Positions 1 to 8,537 of a stretch of DNA of 64,000 nucleotides are shown here, in pieces. Position 1 is the first letter of the stretch. Each line of letters starts with the position of its first letter. Both the position numbers and the translations under genes were made by a program. The DNA is from Aromatoleum aromaticum EbN1 (GTDB taxonomy: Bacteria; Pseudomonadota; Gammaproteobacteria; Burkholderiales; Rhodocyclaceae), in NCBI RefSeq assembly GCF_000025965.1, contig NC_006513.1, forward strand, positions 806,001 to 870,000, given 5' to 3'. The notes under the pieces were generated by a model, which saw only the letters and a program-made list of their open reading frames with translations, searched no databases and was not told the origin of the DNA.

Positions 1-805
1 ATTCGGGCAGCGGGAAAGGCACCGGGTACACGCGCAGCCGCTCCTCGTCGGCGAGCAGTTCGCCCAGGCGCTGGGGGATCGTCACGAGCAGCGCGGTGCG
101 CTCGACGACGTAGGCGATGCCGACGAAGCTCGGGATGCGCAGCACGACGCGGCGTTTGATGTCCTGGCGCGCGATCTCGCGGTCGATGATCAGGTGGCCG
201 GTGCCGGAAGTGCTGACGACGGCGTGCTCTTCGGCTTCGAACTGCGCAAGCGTCAAGCCGCGGCGAATGCGCGGGTGCGTCGCGCTCGCCATGCAGACGT
301 AATGCTGGCGGAACAGCGCCTGCTGGTAGAAGCCGGCCTCGAGCTGCGGCATGAAGCCGAGCGCGACGTCGACCTCGCCCGATTCGAGCATGCCGGCGGT
401 GTTCGCCGAGAGATTCGCGATGTCGATATGGATGCCCGGTGCGACAGTACGCAGCCGTTCCCACAGCCGGGGCAGCAGCACGAGCTGGCTGATGTCGGTC
501 ATCGCGATGCGGAACGTGCGGCGAGCCCGCGTCGGATCGAACTCGGCACGGTGGCCGGAGGCAGCGGAGACCGCCGCCACGGCCACCCGAATCGGCTCGG
601 CCAGTTCCTCGCCGAGCGGCGTCGGTTCCATGCCCGCCGACGTGCGCACGAACAGCGGGTCGCCGAAATGCTCGCGCAGCTTGCCGAGCGCGATGCTCAC
701 TGCCGGCTGGCCGAGCCCGAGATTCTCGGCCGCGCGGCTGACGCTGCGCGTCTTGTAAATTTCGTCGAAGACGCTCAACTGGCGGATTTCGAGAGTTTCC
801 ATCAT
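1..805 (-). CDS. LysR-family regulator, partial (C-terminus outside window)
   Basis: The reverse strand reads open from an ATG at 805 to the window edge, giving about 268 residues. The start is M-M-E-T-L-E-I-R-Q-L, followed by a winged HTH (about residues 18-37, with SVSRAAENLGLGQPAVS) and then the effector-binding domain. An ATG at 802 is equally possible. The gene is divergent from the gentisate operon, the usual position for its regulator, so it probably controls that operon. The effector is likely a pathway aromatic, but this is inference. The C-terminus is cut off by the window. Confidence 0.9.
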   Translation of the reverse strand, partial: MMETLEIRQLSVFDEIYKTRSVSRAAENLGLGQPAVSIALGKLREHFGDPLFVRTSAGMEPTPLGEELAEPIRVAVAAVSAASGHRAEFDPTRARRTFRIAMTDISQLVLLPRLWERLRTVAPGIHIDIANLSANTAGMLESGEVDVALGFMPQLEAGFYQQALFRQHYVCMASATHPRIRRGLTLAQFEAEEHAVVSTSGTGHLIIDREIARQDIKRRVVLRIPSFVGIAYVVERTALLVTIPQRLGELLADEERLRVYPVPFPLPE

Positions 806-823
806 TTCACTCTATTCCATTTT

Positions 824-852
824 CGAATGAATGGCATTCGATACAACGAATG
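824..852. promoter_or_regulatory. Three-half-site inverted repeat, putative LysR operator
   Basis: CGAATG (824-829), CATTCG (835-840) and CGAATG (847-852) form two overlapping palindromes with 5- and 6-base spacers. They lie between the divergent LysR gene and the gentisate dioxygenase gene. Position and symmetry fit a LysR-type recognition and activation site. Binding is inferred. Confidence 0.55.
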
Positions 853-901
853 GATTGAATGTCTGCTGTTCAGTACATTTCGCCCACCGATAACAATTTT
901 G

Positions 902-915
902 TTGATCCAGATCAA
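902..915. promoter_or_regulatory. FNR/ANR-type palindrome TTGAT-N4-ATCAA
   Basis: TTGATCCAGATCAA matches the FNR consensus in both half-sites. Its centre is about 50 bases upstream of the gentisate dioxygenase ATG. An activator site at -41.5 would put transcription start at about 950, inside or past the Shine-Dalgarno at 942-948. Repression under low oxygen therefore fits better than activation. It sits just ahead of oxygen-dependent enzymes. Confidence 0.5.
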
Positions 916-957
916 AATAACTGATCGAAAATCGATATCCAAAGGAGGAATGCAGTC

Positions 958-1995
958 ATGTCGGAACTCGGAACCCTTGAAGATCTGCCGGCCGATTACC
1001 GGCAGGCGCTGGCCGCGCAGAACCTCGTGCCGCTGTGGCCGAGCCTGCGTGCGGTGCTGCCGCATGGCCAGCCCGGCCCGCGCACCCACGCGACGATGTG
1101 GTCGTACGAGAGCCTGCGGCCGCTGCTGATGCAGGCCGGCGAGCTGACGCCGATCGAGAAGGCCGAACGCCGCGTCCTCGTGCTCGCGAACCCCGGCCAC
1201 GGCCTCGAGAAGATGCAGGCGAGTTCAAGCATGTACCTTGGCATGCAGTTGCTGCTGCCGGGCGAATGGGCGCCCGCGCATCGCCATACGCCGAACGCGG
1301 TGCGCATGATCGTCGAAGGGACCGGCGCCTACACGACGGTCAATGGCGAAAAATGCCCGATGCAGCGCGGCGACCTGATCCTGACCCCGACCGGGCTGTG
1401 GCACGAGCACGGCCATGACGGCGACGAAGCGGTCGTGTGGCTCGACGTGCTCGACCTGCCGCTGGTCTACTACATGGAAACGTCGTACGCCGTCGAAGGC
1501 GAGAAACAGGACGTCGTCCCGCGCCGCGGCGACCGCGAATACCTGCGCGGCGGCGTCGTGCCGAGCCCGGTGTTCACCCGCGACACGTCAGCCTATCCGA
1601 TGCTGCGCTACCCGTGGGTCGACGTGCGCGCGGCGCTCGAAGCGCTCGCCGCCGAGCGTCCCGGCGGCGACGCGGTGCAGGTCGCGTACGTGAATCCCGA
1701 AGACGGCAGCGACTGCCAGAACATCCTCGGTTTCTCGGCGCTGATGCTGCGGCCGGGCGAGACGCTCGCGCTGCCGGCGCGCTCGCCGGCGATGGTGTTC
1801 CACGTCATCGAAGGTGGTGCGCTCGTTTCCGCCGACGACACCGCGTTCACGCTCGCCGAGGCCGACACGTGCTGCGTCCCCGGCTTTGCGCGCGTAACGT
1901 TGAAGAACCGCTCGACGAGCGAACCGGCGTTCGTCTTCATCGCCGACGAGTCTCCGCTGCACCGCAAGCTGGGACTCTACGAAGTCCGCGCCTGA
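958..1995 (+). CDS. nagI: Gentisate 1,2-dioxygenase
   Basis: A 345-aa bicupin protein that opens the ring of gentisate with O2 to give maleylpyruvate, in the cytoplasm. The first cupin contains PAHRHTPNAVRMIVEG, with His108 and His110 plus His149 in GLWHEHGH as the expected Fe(II) ligands. The length is normal for the family. The start is set by AAGGAGG at 942-948, nine bases before the ATG. It is the first gene of a four-gene set (dioxygenase, hydrolase, hydroxylase, isomerase) that converts 3-hydroxybenzoate to fumarate and pyruvate. An FNR-type palindrome and an inverted repeat lie upstream. Confidence 0.95.
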   Translation: MSELGTLEDLPADYRQALAAQNLVPLWPSLRAVLPHGQPGPRTHATMWSYESLRPLLMQAGELTPIEKAERRVLVLANPGHGLEKMQASSSMYLGMQLLLPGEWAPAHRHTPNAVRMIVEGTGAYTTVNGEKCPMQRGDLILTPTGLWHEHGHDGDEAVVWLDVLDLPLVYYMETSYAVEGEKQDVVPRRGDREYLRGGVVPSPVFTRDTSAYPMLRYPWVDVRAALEALAAERPGGDAVQVAYVNPEDGSDCQNILGFSALMLRPGETLALPARSPAMVFHVIEGGALVSADDTAFTLAEADTCCVPGFARVTLKNRSTSEPAFVFIADESPLHRKLGLYEVRA

Positions 1996-2020
1996 CCGCC
2001 CTTTTCCTGGAGAGATCACG

Positions 2021-2731
2021 ATGAGCCAAGCAAAATACGCATTCACCCCGCCGCCGGTCCAGTCGCTGCCGATTCGCGGCACTGACGCCCGCTTTCCGAT
2101 CAACCGCCTGTTCTTCGTCGGCCGCAACTATTACGCGCACTCGGTCGAGATGGGGAACCCGGTCGACAAGGCGACCTCCCGACCGTTCTACTTCACCAAG
2201 GCACCTTCGACGCTGACCGAATCCGGCGCGACCGTCGCGTATCCCCCCGGGACGAAGAACTTCCACTATGAGATGGAGCTCGTCGTCGCGATCGGCGCGC
2301 CCGGTTTTCGCGTTGCCGAAGCCGATGCGGAAAAGCTCATCTACGGCTACGCCTGCGGCCTCGACATGACGCGCCGCGACCTGCAGCTCGTCGCGCGCGA
2401 AGCCGGCCGGCCCTGGGATCTGGGCAAGGACGTCGAGCAGTCTTCGGTCGCGTCCGAAATCGTGCCGAAAGGCGAACTCGGCGTCGTATCGCAGGGTGCG
2501 CTGACTCTCGTCGTCAACGGCCAGACGAAGCAGTCGTCGGACGTGTCGCTGCTGATCTGGAGCATCCCCGAGATCATCGCCGACCTGTCGCAGTTCTATC
2601 ACCTGCAGCCGGGCGACCTGATCTACACCGGCACGCCCGAAGGCGTCGGCGCCGTCAATCCGGGCGACCGGCTCAGCGGGCGGATCGAGGGCATCGGCGA
2701 GATCAGCTTGCTGATCGGCCAGCCGGAATAA
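2021..2731 (+). CDS. nagK: Fumarylpyruvate hydrolase (FAH family)
   Basis: A 236-aa protein of the fumarylacetoacetase fold that hydrolyses fumarylpyruvate to fumarate and pyruvate, the last step of the gentisate pathway. Metal-binding acidic residues appear in FHYEMELVVAIG (Glu84, Glu86) and in GLDMTRRD. The typical FAH end region LIYTGTPEGVGAVNPGD is present. It begins 25 bases after the dioxygenase stop, with GGAGA just upstream. Context between the dioxygenase and the maleylpyruvate isomerase points to fumarylpyruvate rather than another FAH substrate. Confidence 0.93.
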   Translation: MSQAKYAFTPPPVQSLPIRGTDARFPINRLFFVGRNYYAHSVEMGNPVDKATSRPFYFTKAPSTLTESGATVAYPPGTKNFHYEMELVVAIGAPGFRVAEADAEKLIYGYACGLDMTRRDLQLVAREAGRPWDLGKDVEQSSVASEIVPKGELGVVSQGALTLVVNGQTKQSSDVSLLIWSIPEIIADLSQFYHLQPGDLIYTGTPEGVGAVNPGDRLSGRIEGIGEISLLIGQPE

Positions 2732-2838
2732 GAAAAAGAGAGCAAGACAACCGAGAACCACTTCCGGACCGGGAACAGTCGGGCCAGAACCTGCGGACCG
2801 CAGAGAACGGCCCGCGCATCGACACAGAGGAGACGAAC

Positions 2839-4035
2839 ATGAGCGAGACACTTCCCGTAATCGTCGCCGGCGGCGGCATCGGCGGCCTGGCCGCGGCACT
2901 GGCGCTGGTGCGCCAGGGGTTTTCGGTCAAGGTGCTGGAGCAGGCGGCGGAGATCGGCGAGATCGGCGCCGGCATCCAGCTCGGCCCCAACGCCTTCCAC
3001 GCGTTCGACGCGCTGGGCGTCGGCGACAAGGCGCGCGCCCGCGCGGTCTATACGGACGAGATGGTGATGCACGACGCGCTCGACGAGAGCCTCGTCGGGC
3101 GCATCCCGACCGAGGAAGCGTTCCGCAAGCGCTTCGGCAATCCCTACGCCGTGATCCATCGCGTCGATGTGCACCTGTCGCTGCTCGAAGGCGCGCAGGA
3201 GACCGGCCGCGTCGAATTTCTGACGTCGACCCGCGCCGAGCGCGTCGAGCAGAACGAGCACGGCGTCACGGTGTTCGACCAGCATGGCAATGCGCACCGC
3301 GGCATCGCGCTGATCGGCGCCGACGGCGTGAAGTCGGCAGTGCGCGCGCAGTACGTCAATGACCCGCCGCGCGTCACCGGCCACGTCGTCTATCGCGCGG
3401 TGATCGACAAGAAGGATTTCCCGGAAAACCTGCAGTGGAACGCCGCGAGCATCTGGGTCGGCCCGAACTGCCACCTCGTGCATTACCCGCTGCGCGGCGG
3501 CGAGCAGTACAACGTCGTCGTGACTTTCCACAGCCGCCAGCAGGAAGAGTGGGGCGTCACCGAAGGCAGCCGCGAGGAGGTGCAGAGCTACTTCCAGGGC
3601 ATCTGCCCGAAAGCGCGCCAGCTGATCGACCTGCCGAAGAGCTGGAAGCGCTGGGCGACTGCCGACCGCGAGCCGATCGGCCAGTGGTCGTTCGGCCGCG
3701 TGACGCTGCTCGGCGATGCGGCGCACCCGACGACCCAATACATGGCGCAGGGCGCGTGCATGGCGCTTGAAGACGCCGTGACGCTCGGCGAAGCGCTGCG
3801 CGTCCATGACAACGACTTCGTCCGGGCTTTCGAGCTGTACCAGCGTTCGCGCGTCGCCCGCACCGCGCGCATCGTGCTGTCGTCGCGCGAGATGGGTCGC
3901 ATCTACCACGCCAAGGGCGTCGAGCGTCTCGTCAGGAACGACCTGTGGAAAGGCCGCACGCCGGAGCGCTTCTACGACGCAATGGAGTGGCTGTACGGCT
4001 GGAACGTCGATAACTGCCTCGCCGCGGCGGCATGA
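2839..4035 (+). CDS. FAD-dependent 3-hydroxybenzoate 6-monooxygenase (salicylate hydroxylase family)
   Basis: A 398-aa flavoprotein monooxygenase of the PHBH group. The N-terminal dinucleotide-binding GGGIGG (residues 11-16), the middle DG motif in IGADGVKSAVR, and the GD motif RVTLLGDAAHPTTQYMAQG near residue 290 are all present. Its neighbours make gentisate the product, so 3-hydroxybenzoate is the likeliest substrate. One-component salicylate 1-hydroxylase has the same fold but makes catechol, and no catechol genes are seen. A 107-base spacer with no gene precedes it. A good ribosome site (AGAGGAGA) is just upstream of the ATG. Confidence 0.85.
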   Translation: MSETLPVIVAGGGIGGLAAALALVRQGFSVKVLEQAAEIGEIGAGIQLGPNAFHAFDALGVGDKARARAVYTDEMVMHDALDESLVGRIPTEEAFRKRFGNPYAVIHRVDVHLSLLEGAQETGRVEFLTSTRAERVEQNEHGVTVFDQHGNAHRGIALIGADGVKSAVRAQYVNDPPRVTGHVVYRAVIDKKDFPENLQWNAASIWVGPNCHLVHYPLRGGEQYNVVVTFHSRQQEEWGVTEGSREEVQSYFQGICPKARQLIDLPKSWKRWATADREPIGQWSFGRVTLLGDAAHPTTQYMAQGACMALEDAVTLGEALRVHDNDFVRAFELYQRSRVARTARIVLSSREMGRIYHAKGVERLVRNDLWKGRTPERFYDAMEWLYGWNVDNCLAAAA

Positions 4036-4046
4036 GGGAACGAGCG

Positions 4047-4709
4047 ATGCAGCTCTACAACTTCTTCCGCAGCGGAACGTCGCATCGTCTGCGCATCGCG
4101 CTGAACCTCAAAGGGCTCGACTACGAGTACGTCGCGGTCGACCTGCGCAGCGAGGAACACCTTGACGCCGCCTTCAGGGCGGTGAATCCGCAGGCGCTGG
4201 TGCCGGCGCTCGTGTCGGAGTCCACTGAGGGCGACCTGACGCTGATCCAGTCGCCGGCGATCATCGAGTGGCTCGAGGAACGCTACCCAACGCCGGCGCT
4301 GCTGCCCGCCAGCGCCGAGGATCGCGCCCGCGTGCGCGCGCTCGCCGCGATCGTCGGCTGCGACATCCACCCGATCAACAACCGCCGCATCCTGGAATAC
4401 CTGCGGAAGACCCTCGGCTGCGACGAGGCGGCAGTGCTCGCGTGGTGCGGCACGTGGATCAAAGCCGGTTTCGACGCGCTCGAAGCGCTGCTCGCGGCCG
4501 ACAAGTCGCGCGGCCAGTTCTGCTTCGGCAACACGCCGACGATCGCCGACGTCTATCTGATCCCGCAGGTGGAGAGCGCACGGCGCTTCAACGTCGATTT
4601 GTCACCGTACCCGAACATTCTCGCGGTCGACGCGGCGTGCGGGCAGCTCGACGCCTTTTGCCGCGCAGCACCGGCCATGCAGCCCGACGCCCCGCCGCCG
4701 ACGGTCTGA
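4047..4709 (+). CDS. nagL: Maleylpyruvate isomerase (zeta-class GST)
   Basis: A 220-aa glutathione-dependent isomerase that converts maleylpyruvate to fumarylpyruvate. MQLYNFFRSGTSHRLRIALN is the standard zeta-GST start with the catalytic S-T/G-S-H-R region. The thioredoxin-like half is followed by a helical C-terminal half. An in-frame ATG at 4032 overlaps the upstream stop as ATGA. The ATG at 4047 is preferred because GAGGGA sits 7 bases upstream and the protein then begins at the family position. It closes the gentisate operon. Confidence 0.92.
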   Translation: MQLYNFFRSGTSHRLRIALNLKGLDYEYVAVDLRSEEHLDAAFRAVNPQALVPALVSESTEGDLTLIQSPAIIEWLEERYPTPALLPASAEDRARVRALAAIVGCDIHPINNRRILEYLRKTLGCDEAAVLAWCGTWIKAGFDALEALLAADKSRGQFCFGNTPTIADVYLIPQVESARRFNVDLSPYPNILAVDAACGQLDAFCRAAPAMQPDAPPPTV

Positions 4710-4803
4710 ACACCGGCGCCGTACAGGCCTGGAGATGCGCACGTGCCGCTCCCGGCGCCTGACTCGCCGCCTCCCGGTGCCTCGCCGGACCCGGCGGCGC
4801 TCG

Positions 4804-5638
4804 TCACGCGCTGTTCGTCACCGCGTCGGCAAGCGTCTTCAATGCTGCCAGCGGTCGCGCGTCGCGCAGGCGAACCATCCCGGTCGGCACGCGGCCGACC
4901 TCCGCCGGCAACGCCTCGATGACGAGTTCGGCGGCAAGCGGCGAGCGTTCGACGACGCGCCGCGGCATCAGCGTCCAGCCCAGCCCGACCGACACGCAGC
5001 CGAGGATTCCTTCGAGCGTGCCGAATTCCATCACGTCGGCGCACGCCTGCCCGCTCGCACGCTGCCAGGCAAGCGCCCGAGCGCGGTATGCACAGCCTGA
5101 TCAACGGCAGCGCCTGCGGGCCCGCGCCGTCGGCGCACACTTGCACGAGTTCCTCGACGACAAGCTCGTCGAACTGAAGATCGGGGTGCTTCACCGGACC
5201 GGCAACGAACGCGCAGTCGAGCTTGTGGTCGAGCACCTTCTCGGTCAGCGCGGCACTGGTGTCCGCCTGCACCCGCAGTTCCAGCGCCGGATGTGCGGCG
5301 CGCACGGCCTTCAGCGCTGCGGGCAGGTGCAGCGCGGCGAAAGTCTCCATCGTGCCGATCCGCAATTCCCCTGCGCTCTCGCCGACCTGCCGCATCGCTG
5401 CGGTCGTCTGGCGTTCGAGCAGCAGCATCCGGCGCGCGTATTCGAGCAGCACCCGCCCGGACGGCGCGAGCTCGATCCCGCGCCCCTTGCGGAAAAAGAG
5501 TTCCGTTCCCAGCTCTTCCTCGAGCCGGCGGATGCGGCTCGTGACATTCGACTGTACGGTGTTGAGCTTGCGCGACGCAGCGAGGATGCCGCCCTCTTCG
5601 ACGACGGCCTGGAAAGTCCGCAGCGCGACAAGTTCCAT
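4804..5638 (-). pseudogene. LysR-family regulator broken by a frameshift
   Basis: The reading frame from the ATG at 5638 (MELVALRTFQAVVEEGG) gives a normal LysR HTH and the first half of the effector domain up to ALPLI near 5103. The sequence then turns to nonsense in that frame. A second frame resumes with GCAYRARALAWQRASGQ and runs to a stop at 4804, giving the rest of the domain. Aligning by eye to the family pattern PLIVFRxGCAYR suggests about 11 bases were lost near 5095-5103. The effector-binding half would be lost, so the product is probably inactive. It is divergent from the MFS gene. Confidence 0.8.
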
Positions 5639-5670
5639 CACCCATCTCCAAAACAGAATTTTTCGTTCAG

Positions 5671-5708
5671 AACAAATCGTTTGTTTCGATAGATTATCCT
5701 GTCTATCG
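5671..5708. promoter_or_regulatory. Two palindromes in the LysR/MFS divergent spacer
   Basis: AACAAA-TCG-TTTGTT (5671-5685) is followed by CGATAGA-N8-TCTATCG (5687-5693 and 5702-5708). They fill most of the 100-base spacer between the broken LysR gene and the transporter. They probably mark the operator of that regulator. The call rests only on symmetry and position. Confidence 0.45.
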
Positions 5709-5738
5709 TGTCCGGTCGGAAGAACTGACGAGCCTCTG

Positions 5739-6935
5739 ATGAACGAACAGAAAGAACGCATCAGGATTTTGTGCGCAGGCATCTTCAGCCTGATTCTCGT
5801 GCTCGGCGTCGCGCGCTTCGCGTATACCCCGCTGCTGCCGCTGATGCAGCAGCAGGCGGGGCTCGGGATCGCCGAAGCCGGCTGGCTGGCGGCCGTCAAC
5901 TACGCCGGCTATCTCTCCGGCGCGGTGCTCGCGGCGATGATCAGCGACCTCGTGCTCAAGGACCGCCTGTACCGGATCGGGATGGTCGTCGCGGTCCTGA
6001 GCACCGCGATGATGGGCGTGACGACCGACTCCACCGTCTGGGCGGTGTCGCGCTTCGTCGCCGGGCTGAGCAGTGCCGCGGGCATGCTGTTCGGCACCGG
6101 GCTGATCCTCAACTGGCTGATCCGTCACAACCATCGCAGCGAACTCGGCATCCACTTCGCCGGAATCGGCCTCGGCATTGCCGGCTGCGCGGCAGCGGTC
6201 GCGCTGATGAGTTCGTGGCTCGACTGGCGCGAGCAGTGGTTCGCGTTCACCGCGTTCGGCTGCGTGCTCCTGGTGCCGGCGCTGCGCTGGCTGCCGCCGC
6301 CCGATCGCAGCGCGGTGACGAAAACCGGCGAAGTCATGGCCGACCGGCCGCCGACGGCGCTGTTCATGCGCCTTTTCATGATCGCGTACTTCTGTGCTGG
6401 GATCGGCTACGTCGTCAGCGCAACCTTCATCGTCGCGATCGTCGACCAGTTGCCGGGACTCGCCGGTCGCGGCACGCTGGTGTTCCTCGCGATCGGCGTC
6501 GCCGCGGCGCCGGCCTGCATCGTCTGGGACTTCGTCGCGCGCCGCACCGGCGACCTCAATGCGCTGATCCTCGCGGCAGCGCTGCAGATCGGCGGCATCC
6601 TGCTGCCGCTCGCCGGCGGCCTTCCGGCGGCGCTCGCCGGCGCGCTGCTGTTCGGCGGCACGTTCATCGGCATGGTCAGCCTCGTGCTGACGATGGCCGG
6701 CCGCTACTACCCGACGCGACCGGCGAAAATGATGGGCAAGATGACGGTCTCGTACGGCATCGCGCAGATCGCGGCCCCCGCGCTGACCGGCTGGCTCGCC
6801 GCGTCCCTCGGCGGTTACGCGGCCGGCCTGTATCTCGCCGCCGCAGCGATGGTCGTCGGCGTCGTGCTGCTGCTGGTGCTGAAAGCCGTCGACAGGCGCG
6901 AAGCCGCGGGGGCCGTGCCGGCATTCGAAGCCTGA
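5739..6935 (+). CDS. YbfB/YjiJ-type MFS transporter
   Basis: A 398-aa inner-membrane protein with about 12 hydrophobic segments. The start MNEQKERIRILCAGIFSLIL is followed by VARFAYTPLLPLMQQQ, a pattern typical of the YbfB/YjiJ branch of the major facilitator superfamily. The substrate is unknown. Its position next to the gentisate operon suggests an aromatic acid or related compound, but nothing in the sequence proves it. The frame is open far upstream, but the hydrophobic protein starts at 5739, after the divergent spacer. It is convergent with ftsX, 40 bases away. Confidence 0.85.
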   Translation: MNEQKERIRILCAGIFSLILVLGVARFAYTPLLPLMQQQAGLGIAEAGWLAAVNYAGYLSGAVLAAMISDLVLKDRLYRIGMVVAVLSTAMMGVTTDSTVWAVSRFVAGLSSAAGMLFGTGLILNWLIRHNHRSELGIHFAGIGLGIAGCAAAVALMSSWLDWREQWFAFTAFGCVLLVPALRWLPPPDRSAVTKTGEVMADRPPTALFMRLFMIAYFCAGIGYVVSATFIVAIVDQLPGLAGRGTLVFLAIGVAAAPACIVWDFVARRTGDLNALILAAALQIGGILLPLAGGLPAALAGALLFGGTFIGMVSLVLTMAGRYYPTRPAKMMGKMTVSYGIAQIAAPALTGWLAASLGGYAAGLYLAAAAMVVGVVLLLVLKAVDRREAAGAVPAFEA

Positions 6936-6975
6936 CCCGGACCGGACCATTCCGTCTCCGCAGTCCCCCGGAGCC

Positions 6976-7878
6976 TTACGTCAGGCGTTCGGCGAGATGA
7001 CGGCGTACCGAGATCGCGCTGCCGAGCCAGCCGAGGAACGCGGCGAAGCCGAGGATCGCCGCACTCTCCTGGAGGCCGGGCCCGCTCAGCGTGAACAACG
7101 CGCCGTAAGTTTCGGCAAGGCTCGCGACCGGCCCGCGCAGCGCCTGCACCGTTGCCCACACCGTCGCCAGCGCGACACCGCCGCCGAGCAGGCCCTGCAG
7201 AGTGCCGAACCAGTAGAACGGGCGGCGAATGAACGGATCGGTCGCGCCAAGCAGGCGGCTGACGTCGATCTCGTGGCGCTGCGTGAGGATCTGCAGCCGG
7301 ATCGTGTTGAACGTGACGATGGCGAGCGCGAAGCCGAGCAGCCCGGCGAGCAGCAGCACTGCGGACTGCCCGAGCCCGAGCAGCGCATGCAGGCGCTTGA
7401 CCCACGCCGAATCGAGCTGCACGTGGGCGACTTCCGGCCATGCGGCAAAGCGCGCGTGCAGCGCCTCGTACGCAGCCGGATCGTCGCTGCCAGGCGTGAC
7501 GATGAACGCGTCGGGCAGGGGGTTCGACGTCAGGCCGCCGAGCACGTCGCCCAAGCCGCTGTGCTCGAGTTGCCGCAGCGCTTCGTCCTTGGGCACATGG
7601 CGGTGGCCGGCGAGTTCGCCGTCGGCCCGCAGCCGCGTCTCGATCGCGGCGATGTCGGCGTCGGACGCATCCTGCGCCATGAACACGCTGATCTCGGGCG
7701 TCCCGGAGACGCCGCGTGCGAGCGACGCGACGTTGTCGAGGAGCAGGTAGCCGGCCGCCGGCAGCGACAGCGCGATGCCGACGACGAGCGCCGACAGCAG
7801 CGTTCCGAGCGGTTGCGCGACGAGGCGCCGCAGCGCCAGCGCGAACGCGCGCAGATGCAGCGAGAACCAGTTGATCAT
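6976..7878 (-). CDS. ftsX: Cell division protein FtsX
   Basis: A 300-aa permease-like partner of FtsE that links the divisome to periplasmic peptidoglycan hydrolases. It has a cytoplasmic N-terminus, one membrane segment near residue 35, a periplasmic domain (about residues 60-165), then three more membrane segments. The start ATG overlaps the ftsE stop as ATGA (7875-7878). It is the last gene of the ftsY-ftsE-ftsX operon. Confidence 0.95.
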   Translation of the reverse strand: MINWFSLHLRAFALALRRLVAQPLGTLLSALVVGIALSLPAAGYLLLDNVASLARGVSGTPEISVFMAQDASDADIAAIETRLRADGELAGHRHVPKDEALRQLEHSGLGDVLGGLTSNPLPDAFIVTPGSDDPAAYEALHARFAAWPEVAHVQLDSAWVKRLHALLGLGQSAVLLLAGLLGFALAIVTFNTIRLQILTQRHEIDVSRLLGATDPFIRRPFYWFGTLQGLLGGGVALATVWATVQALRGPVASLAETYGALFTLSGPGLQESAAILGFAAFLGWLGSAISVRRHLAERLT

Positions 7879-8537
7879 GCAGCGGCCTCGATCAGCAGGC
7901 CTTTGCCGAGCACGATCCGGCGCGGCTGGTGCCTGGCGAACAGGCGGTCGTCATGGGTCGACACCAGCACCGTGACGCCCGCCGCGTTGAAGGACTTGAA
8001 AAGGGTCGCGATCTCGGCGGCGTAGGCGGTGTCGAGGTGCGCGGTCGGCTCGTCGGCGATCAGGATCGAAGGCCGGTTGACGATCGCCCGCGCGATCGCG
8101 ACCCGCTGCTGCTCGCCGCCGGACAGCCCGGCCGGCATTTCGCGCTCGCGCCCTGCGAGGCCGACGCGGTCGAGCGCAGCGGCAACGCGCTTTGCGGCAT
8201 CACGCGGCGGGTGGCCGGTGATCACCAGCGGCAGCATCACGTTGTCGAACACGTTGCGGTCGTACAGCAGCCGGCTTTCCTGCAGCACCAGCCCGAGACT
8301 GCGGCGCAGGTACGGAATCGCGCGCCGCCGCAGGCCGGACACGTCCTGGCCGCTGATGCGCACCGTACCCGAAGTCGGGCGCTCGATCGCGGCGATCAGT
8401 TTCAGCAGCGTGCTCTTGCCCGCACCGGAGTGGCCGGACAGCACCGTGAGTTCGCCGGCAGGGATCTCGAAGCTCACGCCGGCGAGTGCGGTGTAGCCGC
8501 CGGGATAACGCTTCACGACCTCTTCGAAGACGATCAT
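7875..8537 (-). CDS. ftsE: Cell division ATP-binding protein FtsE
   Basis: A 220-aa ABC ATPase. Walker A is GHSGAGKST (residues 35-43), the signature is [14 protein letters not shown], and Walker B with the D-loop is [13 protein letters not shown] His switch is present in STHDD. The open frame continues upstream through ftsY in another phase, but [14 protein letters not shown] is the true start and overlaps the ftsY stop as ATGA (8534-8537). It works with FtsX at the septum. Confidence 0.96.
   Translation of the reverse strand: MIVFEEVVKRYPGGYTALAGVSFEIPAGELTVLSGHSGAGKSTLLKLIAAIERPTSGTVRISGQDVSGLRRRAIPYLRRSLGLVLQESRLLYDRNVFDNVMLPLVITGHPPRDAAKRVAAALDRVGLAGREREMPAGLSGGEQQRVAIARAIVNRPSILIADEPTAHLDTAYAAEIATLFKSFNAAGVTVLVSTHDDRLFARHQPRRIVLGKGLLIEAAA

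Noticed and set aside
5223-5738. N-terminal extension of the MFS transporter frame
   Set aside because: It runs antisense through the LysR gene and is not hydrophobic. The transporter begins at 5739.
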